Shown: in pieces, positions 5,856 to 11,242 of the stretch | Numbering within the stretch: position 1 is the stretch's first letter | How the letters are laid out: each line of letters starts with the position of its first letter | From: Desulfobulbaceae bacterium | GTDB taxonomy: Bacteria > Desulfobacterota > Desulfobulbia > Desulfobulbales > Desulfobulbaceae | Direction: 5' to 3' | DNA: 11,242 nt | Assembly (NCBI GenBank): GCA_027011235.1 | Contig: JALVAI010000105.1 | Coordinates: forward strand, 1-11,242 | Made by a program: the position numbers and the translations under genes | The notes under the pieces: model-generated | What the model was told of the DNA's origin: nothing | What the model saw: only the letters and a program-made list of their open reading frames with translations | Databases searched by the model: none

Positions 5856-5879
5856 GGGCCGAACCGGGAGGTTCGGCCC
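5856..5879. repeat. Hairpin between hcp and the siroheme reductase gene
   Basis: GGGCCGAACC (5856-5865) pairs perfectly with GGTTCGGCCC (5870-5879) around a four-base loop. In the minus-strand transcript it is followed by GGTTTCC and the ribosome site of the reductase gene, with no T-run, so it is more likely an mRNA-stability or processing hairpin than a terminator. It could set different expression levels for hcp and its downstream gene. Confidence 0.6.
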
Positions 5880-5923
5880 CTGATAAAAATTACCCGGCAT
5901 GAATGAGGAGAAGACTTTCCGGT

Positions 5924-7552
5924 TTATCCAAGGATGGCCTTCAGATCATTTTCCGGGGTGTCAACGGGTTTGATCGCAAAGGTATCGACCAGGAACTGAA
6001 GAACAGCCGGGGAAATAAATGCCGGCAGGGAGGGTCCGAGGCGGATATCTTTAATTCCGAGATACAGCAGGGTCAGCAGGATTGCAACCGCTTTCTGCTC
6101 ATACCAGGAAATTATCATGGACAGTGGCAGGTCATTGACATCACAATCAAAAGCATTTGCAAGGGCAACGGCGATCTGGATCGCGGAATAGGCGTCATTG
6201 CACTGTCCCACGTCAAGAAGACGCGGAATCCCGCCGATATCACCCAAGTCCTTGTCAAAAAACCGGAATTTGCCGCAGGCAAGGGTCAGGACCATGCAAT
6301 CAGACGGAACCTGCTCAACAAACTTGGTGAAGTAATCACGTCCCGGCTTGGCGCCGTCGCAACCTCCCACGAGGAAGAAGTGGCGGATATCCTTGTTTTT
6401 GACAGCTTCAATCACCTTGTCGGCAACTCCAAGGACGGCATTGCGGGCAAAACCGACCATGACCGAACCCTTGTCGACATCGTCCTGCCATCCCTCCATG
6501 GCCAGGGCCTTGTCGATGACCGGGGAGAAATCCTTGTCAGCGATATGGGTTACTCCGGGCCAGCCGACCAGGCCGGTGGTGAAAATCCGGTCCTTGTAAT
6601 CTTCGCGCGGCTTTTGGATACAGTTGGTGGTAAACAAAACCGGTCCGGGAAAGTTTGGAAACTCCTTGTGCTGGTTTTGCCAGGCAGTCCCGTAATGACC
6701 GTAAAAGTGGTCATATTTTTTCAGCTCGGGATAACCGTGGCAGGGCAGCATCTCACCGTGCGTATAAACGTCGATACCTTTGCCTTCGGTCTGTTTGAGC
6801 AGCAGCTCGAGATCGTGCAGGTCATGACCGGTGATCAGGATACATTTATTTTTTCGATGGCCAAGGGGGACCGAGGTGGGAACAGGATGGCCGTAGGTGC
6901 CGGTGTTGGCGGCATCAAGCAGCTCCATGGCCTTCAGGTTGATCTCGCCGGCCTTCATGGCCACCGGGATGCAGTCTTCAACGGTCAATCCTTCGGCAAG
7001 CAGGGCTGCCAGCGCTTCATAGATAAAACCGGCGACAACGGGATCGCTCTGGCCGAGGATGGCTGCGTGGTCACCGTAGGCGGCAATGCCTTTTAGGCCA
7101 TAGAGCAGGGTCTGTTTCAGGGAACGGACATTTTCGTCTTTGTCAAGACCTTGAATAAAGTTCAGTTCGGCGCCCTGTTTTGCCAGTTCCTCAACGCTGG
7201 AAGCGGGCGTAAAGGTGGCGGCCGGATGATCGAAGTCCGTTTTTCCACCGGCGGCAGCAACCTTTGCTTTTAAATCCTCGCGTAATTCAACCGCCTTGTT
7301 GATCATGGGAACAAAACGTTCCGGATCAAAATCAACATTGGTCAGGGTTGAAAAAACGGCTTCCATGGTAAAACGGTCCATGTCTTCATCAACAATGCCT
7401 TTCTGCCGGGCCTCATTGGCAAACAGGGACATGCCGCAGAGGGCGTAAATGAGAAGATCTTCAATGTCGGCGACTTCTTCATTCTTGCCGCAAACGCCGA
7501 TGGTTGTACAGGCAATACCTTTTGCCGTCTGTTCGCACTGGTTGCAATACAT
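5924..7552 (-). CDS. hcp: Hybrid cluster protein (hydroxylamine reductase), class I
   Basis: The 542-residue cytoplasmic enzyme reduces hydroxylamine in vitro and is linked to nitric oxide reduction and protein S-nitrosylation in other bacteria. The N-terminal cysteines C3-x2-C6-x8-C15-x5-C21 define the class I form of strict anaerobes, as in Desulfovibrio. All eight expected hybrid-cluster ligands can be found: H243, E267, C311, C398 (the persulfide-type position in GGCDGAKPG), C426 (LACGKF), C451 (GQCND), E485 and K487, at spacings matching the Desulfovibrio vulgaris protein. The start is the ATG at 7552 (MYCNQCEQ) with GGAGA about 7 nt upstream; the frame stays open for 50 more codons but that stretch is leader. 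It heads the minus-strand group and lies divergent from a Crp/Fnr-type regulator, with a regulator site in its promoter. Confidence 0.97.
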   Translation of the reverse strand: MYCNQCEQTAKGIACTTIGVCGKNEEVADIEDLLIYALCGMSLFANEARQKGIVDEDMDRFTMEAVFSTLTNVDFDPERFVPMINKAVELREDLKAKVAAAGGKTDFDHPAATFTPASSVEELAKQGAELNFIQGLDKDENVRSLKQTLLYGLKGIAAYGDHAAILGQSDPVVAGFIYEALAALLAEGLTVEDCIPVAMKAGEINLKAMELLDAANTGTYGHPVPTSVPLGHRKNKCILITGHDLHDLELLLKQTEGKGIDVYTHGEMLPCHGYPELKKYDHFYGHYGTAWQNQHKEFPNFPGPVLFTTNCIQKPREDYKDRIFTTGLVGWPGVTHIADKDFSPVIDKALAMEGWQDDVDKGSVMVGFARNAVLGVADKVIEAVKNKDIRHFFLVGGCDGAKPGRDYFTKFVEQVPSDCMVLTLACGKFRFFDKDLGDIGGIPRLLDVGQCNDAYSAIQIAVALANAFDCDVNDLPLSMIISWYEQKAVAILLTLLYLGIKDIRLGPSLPAFISPAVLQFLVDTFAIKPVDTPENDLKAILG

Positions 7553-7583
7553 AGTCTGTCTCCTTTGTGTGGAAATGTTGTAA

Positions 7584-7619
7584 AAAATCGGGTCGATTTT
7601 CATGGCTGCCATTGACCCG
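7584..7619 (-). promoter_or_regulatory. Mutually exclusive hairpins in the hcp leader
   Basis: In the transcript, CGGGTC (7619-7614) can pair with GACCCG (7594-7589), with an inner ATGG/CCAT stem (7612-7609 with 7605-7602). Alternatively AAAATCG (7600-7594) can pair with CGATTTT (7590-7584), followed by TTAC. The two hairpins share bases and cannot coexist. The second looks like a weak, AT-rich terminator just ahead of the ribosome site. This may be chance. Confidence 0.25.
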
Positions 7620-7745
7620 GCATGCCAACTTTGTTTTCTTTTGTTGCTGGTTTTTATTTTTTTCTGTAAGTCGGTGTCAATTTCTGTCCGGTTTTCTTGC
7701 ATCCGGGAGGTTAATTGGATACCATCTCAATCTGTAACGGTAAGT

Positions 7746-7786
7746 ATCATACCCACATTGTGTCAACCTTCCTTGACCTGAATCAA
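7746..7786 (-). promoter_or_regulatory. hcp promoter with Crp/Fnr-type operator
   Basis: TTGACCTGAATCAA (7773-7786) is an inverted repeat of TTGA/TCAA half-sites of the Fnr/Dnr/HcpR type, extended to CTTGA-N6-TCAAG (7772-7787). A -10-like TATGAT on the minus strand (7751-7746) would start transcription near 7738-7739, placing the operator centre at about -41, the class II activation position. No good -35 is present, as expected of an activator-dependent promoter. The resulting hcp leader is about 186 nt. The site lies about 200 bp upstream of the divergent regulator gene. Confidence 0.72.
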
Positions 7787-7803
7787 GTTTTCTCTTTTTA
7801 TCC

Positions 7804-7843
7804 GAAAATAGCCCGCGTAGCTGTGTCCTTTCGGACTATTTTC
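7804..7843. repeat. Inverted repeat upstream of the regulator gene
   Basis: GAAAATAG (7804-7811) is the exact reverse complement of CTATTTTC (7836-7843), with a 24-nt centre. It lies between the Fnr-type site and the regulator start. It could be an operator or leader structure; I cannot assign it. Confidence 0.35.
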
Positions 7844-7905
7844 ATCATTCATTGTGGCTGCGACGGTAAATTATGGTCCAGCCTGCTGGTTTATCTGAAA
7901 ATGAG

Positions 7906-7929
7906 GTTACGCATGTTTTTTAGCGTAAC
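7906..7929. repeat. Hairpin/palindrome before the regulator gene
   Basis: GTTACGC (7906-7912) pairs exactly with GCGTAAC (7923-7929) around a T-rich 10-nt loop, about 60 bp before the regulator start codon. It could be a leader hairpin or a binding site for autoregulation. Confidence 0.4.
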
Positions 7930-7987
7930 GTGTTGATTTTCATTGTTTGTTGTGCCGTTAATGGCATGCTGGATTACCTGGAAAAAT

Positions 7988-8653
7988 ATGGAAAATAAAA
8001 AACAGTTTATCGCCGACAGTTTTCTTTTTACCGGCATATCATCCTGCCAACTCGCTGAACTTGCGGAAATATCTCATGTGAAAACCTATGGGCGGGGCGA
8101 GGCGGTCTTTTTTGAAGGTGAAGAGGCCGATGGGTTTTATATGGTTATTGAGGGCAAGGTGAAGATCTTTAAATTATCCATGGAGGGAAGGGAACAGATT
8201 CTCCATATATTCGGCAGAGGAGAGCCATTCGGCGAGGTGGCTGTTTTTCAGGGCCGTCCCTTTCCTGCCAATGCAGCGGTTTTGGGAAAGGGAAAATTAT
8301 TGTTTTTCCCAGGGCCGGAGTTCATTCGCCTGGTCCATGCCAATCCATCCATTGCCTTGAACATGCTGGCCATGTTTTCCATGCGGTTGCGTCGGTTCGC
8401 CACCCAGATAGAACATCTTTCCCTGAAAGAGGTGCCGGGCCGCCTGGCCTCCCATCTTCTTTATCTCAGCCGGGAACAGCACAACCGCGAACAGGTGACC
8501 CTGGACATCCCCAAGGGACAGTTGGCCAGCCTTTTGGGAACCAGCCCGGAAACCCTTTCCCGTATCTTTGCAAAAATGAGCGAAGAGGGAATAATTCGCC
8601 TGCAGGGTAAGGTGATCACTCTGCTTGACAGGGAAAGGTTGGAGGCTTTTTAG
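7988..8653 (+). CDS. Crp/Fnr-family regulator (HcpR/Dnr-like)
   Basis: The 221-residue transcription factor has an N-terminal cyclic-nucleotide-binding-type beta-roll sensor domain (about residues 12-110; FGEVAVF at 81-87), a long dimer helix (about 111-145) and a C-terminal winged helix (about 148-214). The recognition helix TSPETLSRIFAKM holds E188, S191 and R192, the ExxSR pattern that in Fnr reads TTGA half-sites. The divergent hcp promoter carries exactly such a site, so this is probably the activator of hcp, as HcpR is in sulfate reducers. There is only one cysteine (C20), so no Fnr-type iron-sulfur cluster; a heme or NO-based signal is possible but not shown. The chosen start is the ATG at 7988 with a weak GGA upstream; a TTG at 7943 or ATG at 7961 would add residues and lack ribosome sites. 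The gene end overlaps the convergent PilZ gene by 38 bp. Confidence 0.88.
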   Translation: MENKKQFIADSFLFTGISSCQLAELAEISHVKTYGRGEAVFFEGEEADGFYMVIEGKVKIFKLSMEGREQILHIFGRGEPFGEVAVFQGRPFPANAAVLGKGKLLFFPGPEFIRLVHANPSIALNMLAMFSMRLRRFATQIEHLSLKEVPGRLASHLLYLSREQHNREQVTLDIPKGQLASLLGTSPETLSRIFAKMSEEGIIRLQGKVITLLDRERLEAF

Positions 8654-8984
8654 GAGCGCCGTCGGCTGCGTGGAGCATGATAAGATTTTTGATATGAACA
8701 AAGGTGTCTTTTTCCATATCAAGAAAGGCGATGCCCATACCCTTTTCATCAACACGACAAACCTTGCCGTGGACAGTGAAGTCCATGGAAGAGGAAGCTC
8801 CCTGGATGGAAATTTTCAGGCAGCAGAGAGATTCCAAAGGCAGCATTTTTTCAGGGATAAGGTAAATACCCATCAGGCTTATATCTCTGGAATCGGCCTC
8901 TGCCCTGACCGTTTTGTCTTCGGTCATAATGGATACCCGGCTTTCAAACCGTATCCGCTCATCCTGTCGTCGCTCCCGGTTCAT
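8616..8984 (-). CDS. PilZ-domain protein
   Basis: The 122-residue protein is essentially a single PilZ domain, a cyclic-di-GMP-binding module. The diagnostic motifs are present: RxxxR near the N terminus (R6-QDE-R10) and DxSxxG (D34-I-S-L-M-G39). A beta-barrel pattern follows to about residue 105, then a short proline/lysine tail. No output domain is fused, so it probably acts on a partner protein. Its ATG overlaps the stop codon of the L,D-transpeptidase gene (ATGA), so the two should be translated together. Its last 38 bp overlap the 3' end of the convergent regulator gene. Confidence 0.88.
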   Translation of the reverse strand: MNRERRQDERIRFESRVSIMTEDKTVRAEADSRDISLMGIYLIPEKMLPLESLCCLKISIQGASSSMDFTVHGKVCRVDEKGMGIAFLDMEKDTFVHIKNLIMLHAADGAPKKPPTFPCQAE

Positions 8985-9814
8985 TCTTTTTCCCGGTGTG
9001 ATTTTGTCTGCAGGGGTGCCATTGCCACGGTAAGCGATTGTGCCTCAATTATGTAGTTGCCGTCGACGACCGCCACTGTCGGCGGCCGGTGATTGAGTTC
9101 AAAGTAATCAAAGCCGGCTCGTAATTTTTTCCAGAAACCGATCCACGGCGAGCTGCGGAACTTAAACAGGTTGCGTGCGGTTAAGCGAAAAGGAAAAATG
9201 TGGAGATCAAAATGGTCCTGGCCGGCGCTCAGTGCCGAGTGGGCCAGGAGATATATTTCCTCCATCTGACGGTTTCCCATGGCAAAGCAGCCGCGGGAGG
9301 AACACTCGCCATGGACCATGATTGAACTGCCGGTTCTGTTTCTGGCTCGATCAAAGCTGTTGGGGTAGCCGACGTTAAAAGCGAGATGATAACTTGAGTT
9401 GGGATTCATCTGCCTGGCGGAAACCGTATAAAAGCCTTCCGGGCTCTGCCAGTCTCCCTCCATGAGCTTTGGGCCAGGGTATCCGGAGTAGCAGCATATG
9501 GGATATTTCTTAAAAAGATGAAAGGAATTGTCTTTTTTAAGCCAGACTTCCAGTTCTCCCGGAATTTTGAAAATGCGCATGAAAACGGGCTGGCCCAGGG
9601 AAAAACCCTTGTCAGCAAGCTCACCTGCTATCCTTGTCCTGGCACTTTTCAGCAGACCGGTCGCCCTTGGCGTCAGGGAAGGGGCGGCGCCGGCAGAAGA
9701 AACGAACAAAAAAAGAGCAAAGAAAAAAAGAAGGGGGAAAGTTTGTGTCAGGGCTTGGCCTGCGCCAAAACCAGGATTGGCCCCCATATTGGTCCGGAAA
9801 GCTGGATTCTTCAT
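8981..9814 (-). CDS. YafK/DpaA-like L,D-transpeptidase family protein
   Basis: The 277-residue exported protein has an N-terminal signal peptide or anchor: a hydrophobic run at about 24-40 ends in SSAGA, with a likely cut near residue 43. A YkuD catalytic domain (about 75-200) follows, with the active-site motif HGECSSRGCFAMGN, holding H168 and the nucleophile C176. The overall layout, including the later HIFPFRLT and W-x-GFWKKLRAG segments, matches the YafK group. In E. coli this group (DpaA) cuts the link between Braun lipoprotein and peptidoglycan rather than forming cross-links, so hydrolysis or remodelling of wall attachments is plausible. The start chosen is ATG at 9814 with an AAGGA ribosome site 5 nt upstream; the frame stays open to 9895 but the extra residues would spoil the signal peptide. 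It is cotranscribed with the PilZ gene. Confidence 0.85.
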   Translation of the reverse strand: MKNPAFRTNMGANPGFGAGQALTQTFPLLFFFALFLFVSSAGAAPSLTPRATGLLKSARTRIAGELADKGFSLGQPVFMRIFKIPGELEVWLKKDNSFHLFKKYPICCYSGYPGPKLMEGDWQSPEGFYTVSARQMNPNSSYHLAFNVGYPNSFDRARNRTGSSIMVHGECSSRGCFAMGNRQMEEIYLLAHSALSAGQDHFDLHIFPFRLTARNLFKFRSSPWIGFWKKLRAGFDYFELNHRPPTVAVVDGNYIIEAQSLTVAMAPLQTKSHREKE

Positions 9815-9845
9815 GTGTCCTTCATCCATAAAATTTGTCCGGTTG

Positions 9846-9860
9846 CCCGCAAGAGGCGGG
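9846..9860. repeat. Short hairpin in the transpeptidase leader
   Basis: CCCGC (9846-9850) and GCGGG (9856-9860) form a five-pair GC stem with a 5-nt loop, about 30 bp before the L,D-transpeptidase start. Its role is unknown. Confidence 0.35.
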
Positions 9861-9877
9861 ATGATATAATCTGCTGC

Positions 9878-9902
9878 TAACAGGGTGTCCGGCACCCTGT
9901 TA
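9878..9902. repeat. Perfect 10-bp hairpin upstream of the transpeptidase
   Basis: TAACAGGGTG (9878-9887) pairs perfectly with CACCCTGTTA (9893-9902) around TCCGG. There is no T-run on either side, so it is not a standard terminator. It abuts the start of repeat copy 2 (9905) but is absent next to copy 1, so it is probably not part of the repeat. Confidence 0.6.
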
Positions 9903-9904
9903 GG

Positions 9905-10123
9905 GCCTTACTCCTGAATTCCTGTCATAAAAAGCAAGAAAATTTTCAAGCTTAAAAAGCTACTATATCAGCATATTATCTTGTTATATTGCACGCGCAA
10001 CACAAATGTTGCGCGTGTTTGTAGGGGCGAATTTATTCGCCCGAGAAATTATCTGGAATAGTTTCCACAAGGCGACTGAAGTCGCCCCTACGGACCTGGG
10101 TTGTGGGCAAAGCCCGCCTCAGG
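9905..10123. repeat. Structured intergenic repeat, copy 2
   Basis: This is the second copy of the element at 4948-5174, in the same orientation. It starts GCCTTACTCCTGAATTCCTG, then carries the hairpin ACGCGCAACA (9993-10002) / TGTTGCGCGT (10007-10016), TGTAGGGGCG (10020-10029) with the palindrome GGGCGAATTTATTCGCCC, the hairpin GGCGACTGAAGTCGCC (10071-10086), a CGCCCCTACG terminal arm (10083-10092) and a final GTGGGC/GCCCGC hairpin (10103-10117). Stem bases that differ from copy 1 change in pairs. The linkers between hairpins have diverged much more than the hairpins. Confidence 0.85.
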
Positions 10124-10147
10124 CGTGTAAACATTCTATAAAGTGGT

Positions 10148-10219
10148 GTTCACCTTGTCCAGCGCAAAAAAGCTTCAGGTCTGGACTGGACCATTTTCCC
10201 GGACAGGGCAGGGGTGAAC
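10148..10219. repeat. Long imperfect inverted repeat downstream of the YjbQ gene
   Basis: GTTCACC (10148-10154) and GTCC (10157-10160) match GGAC (10201-10204) and GGTGAAC (10213-10219) in inverted order. This can form a broken hairpin just beyond the 3' end of the YjbQ gene. No proper T-run follows, so a terminator role is uncertain. Confidence 0.35.
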
Positions 10220-10232
10220 GGATCTATGCTGT

Positions 10233-10649
10233 TCAGGGAGTCGGGGTGTCAGGCAGTATGGTGCAGACGACAGTCCGTTTTTTATGGGGGCCATCGAATT
10301 CACAGAAAAAAATATTCTGCCAGGTGGATAGGCCCAGCCTGCCGTTTATGAGTGGAATAGTTTCCGAAGGCCCTATCAGACCGGATTTCAGGTGGGCATC
10401 CCCGTTTCCATCCTGTCGGTCGTGCAGCCAGACACCACGAGGAATAATTCCGGCCAGCAGGTTGATAACATCGGTTTGAACAGAGTCGTCCCAATTTTCC
10501 TGGATCATAATTGCACTGGTCGCCCCCTGGGCATAGAGGGCAACCAGTCCGTTTTCGATCCCGCAATCCCGGACGAATTTTTCTACCCGGTCGGTAATAT
10601 CAACCAGGATTTCCCGGCGTGACGTTGAGAATTCGAGGATCTGGCGCAT
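10233..10649 (-). CDS. YjbQ family protein (UPF0047)
   Basis: The 138-residue protein is full length for the YjbQ/UPF0047 family, small trimeric proteins with a weak thiamine-phosphate-synthase activity in vitro and no settled role. Recognisable parts are the ENWDDSVQTD block (E51, N52, D60), H76, the GNGDAHLKSGLIGPS block (H86) and the C-terminal GRLGLSTWQNIFFCEFDGP. The usual HTT in strand 3 is replaced by QGATSA at 41-46, so one expected histidine is missing. The ATG at 10649 follows the stop of the metallo-beta-lactamase-fold gene by only 7 bp and has at best a weak ribosome site, so translation is probably coupled. The frame extends upstream to 10778, but that part lies inside the neighbour's gene. 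Confidence 0.87.
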   Translation of the reverse strand: MRQILEFSTSRREILVDITDRVEKFVRDCGIENGLVALYAQGATSAIMIQENWDDSVQTDVINLLAGIIPRGVWLHDRQDGNGDAHLKSGLIGPSETIPLINGRLGLSTWQNIFFCEFDGPHKKRTVVCTILPDTPTP

Positions 10650-10656
10650 TTTTGGT

Positions 10657-11242
10657 TCAGACGTTCTCTTTTTTCTCTTTCTCCTTCTGGGCGGCGGCAT
10701 AGGCCGTGGCCGCGCATTCATTCTTGCCAAGATCAAGCTCTTCCTGTTTGTCCGCGTCAAACAGGACAAGGTTTGCATTGGCCTGCCTGATCAGGGCGTA
10801 TTCCTTGGGCTGCGGTCGCATGTTATCCTGGATAAATGTCATGAAATCATTGAGATTATCAATCTGGTAAATATCCTTGTTCCGCTTCATGATCCGGCCA
10901 AGGGACATGGCAAAAACAAGGGCGTCGTTGGCTTCTTCCCAGTCCATGTAATGGCCGGGAAGGACTATGAGGTTTTTATCAAGTGTTTTCACCAGGTTCA
11001 TGGAGTTAAAGAGCATTTTGGCCCACTCGATGGCCTTGCCGCCCAGATCGGGTCTGCCAATGGAGGTGATAAAGACCATATCACCACTTATCATGAAACG
11101 CTCACCAACGATAAAACTGGTCGAGCCGGGCGTGTGACCCGGGGTAAACAGCACCTTTACCTCGGGACCACCGTTGCTGAAGGTATGTATCTCCCCGTCC
11201 TTCAGTGAGATATAGTTATTTTTTGAACCTTGGAAATCACCG
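10657..11242 (-). CDS. Metallo-beta-lactamase-fold hydrolase, 5' end outside the window
   Basis: The frame is open from the window edge (11242) to TGA at 10659-10657, giving 194 residues of the C-terminal part; a GTG at 11154 is not the start because homologous sequence continues upstream. Visible motifs are TPGHTPGSTSF (third metal-binding histidine), ISGDMVF (bridging aspartate), GRPDL and VLPGHYMDW (last histidine); the HxHxDH motif must lie outside the window. The GRPDL turn resembles the persulfide dioxygenase/glyoxalase II branch, which would suit sulfur metabolism, but the C-terminal extension (about 85 residues after the last motif, ending in a lysine/glutamate-rich tail) is unlike glyoxalase II. 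The substrate is unknown. It is the upstream partner of the YjbQ gene. Confidence 0.85.
   Translation of the reverse strand, partial: GDFQGSKNNYISLKDGEIHTFSNGGPEVKVLFTPGHTPGSTSFIVGERFMISGDMVFITSIGRPDLGGKAIEWAKMLFNSMNLVKTLDKNLIVLPGHYMDWEEANDALVFAMSLGRIMKRNKDIYQIDNLNDFMTFIQDNMRPQPKEYALIRQANANLVLFDADKQEELDLGKNECAATAYAAAQKEKEKKENV

Noticed and set aside
5856..5879. Terminator between hcp and the siroheme reductase gene
   Set aside because: The stem is strong but no T-run follows on the minus strand; the next bases lead straight into the ribosome site of the downstream gene.
5903..7096. 397-codon open frame on the plus strand opposite hcp
   Set aside because: It is fully antisense to hcp, whose ligands and ribosome site are unmistakable; the product resembles no family and is a shadow of a GC-biased third codon position.
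7715..7936. 73-codon plus-strand frame starting with TTG behind GGGAGG in the hcp/regulator promoter region
   Set aside because: The ribosome-site match is tempting, but the frame spans the Fnr-type operator, the hcp -10 and two inverted repeats, and the product looks random.
9518..9880. Overlapping plus-strand frames opposite the transpeptidase signal-peptide region
   Set aside because: They are complementary to a convincing signal peptide and YkuD domain; low-complexity lysine-rich products are the mirror of phenylalanine/leucine-rich sequence.

Overview
The window looks like a chromosomal piece from an anaerobic, sulfate-reducing-type bacterium of the Desulfobacterota (former Deltaproteobacteria), possibly Desulfobulbales. 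The reasons are a class I hybrid cluster protein, a small siroheme sulfite/nitrite reductase of the kind known from Desulfovibrio, an Hcp-associated ferredoxin, and what appears to be a TusA-like selenoprotein. This placement is inference from gene content; no rRNA or marker gene is present.

Positions 1-2528 (+ strand) hold leuA (2-isopropylmalate synthase, long type-2 form) followed by an overlapping creA. Upstream of leuA is a complete classical transcription attenuator: a sigma70-like promoter, a 26-codon leader peptide with six leucine codons, a perfect intrinsic terminator, and a near-copy of the terminator's 3' arm inside the leader peptide that can act as antiterminator.

Positions 2595-3223 hold two very small genes that ordinary gene calling would miss. 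On the minus strand is a 56-residue protein with eight cysteines in four CxxC pairs. Divergent from it, on the plus strand, is a 76-codon TusA/SirA-like gene interrupted by one in-frame TGA. That TGA sits at the active-site cysteine position and is followed at bacterial SECIS distance by a perfect hairpin with an AGGT loop. I read it as a selenoprotein. A strong bidirectional terminator closes the region.

Positions 3295-8653 form a nitrosative-stress/hydroxylamine module: a two-cluster ferredoxin-like protein, a zinc-ribbon HD-domain hydrolase, a small siroheme reductase and hcp, all on the minus strand, plus a divergent Crp/Fnr-family regulator. A TTGACCTGAATCAA site lies about 41 bp upstream of a plausible hcp start point, which is the class II activator position. 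The regulator carries the ExxSR recognition-helix signature expected for TTGA half-sites but lacks FNR-type cysteines, so it resembles HcpR/Dnr regulators.

Positions 8616-9814 (- strand) hold a YafK/DpaA-like L,D-transpeptidase gene translationally coupled to a PilZ-domain gene; the PilZ gene ends tail-to-tail inside the end of the regulator gene. Positions 10233-11242 (- strand) hold a YjbQ-family gene behind a metallo-beta-lactamase-fold gene that runs off the window.

Two copies of a roughly 220-bp structured intergenic repeat (4948-5174 and 9905-10123, same orientation) fill the main gaps. Their hairpins keep pairing through compensatory changes between the copies.
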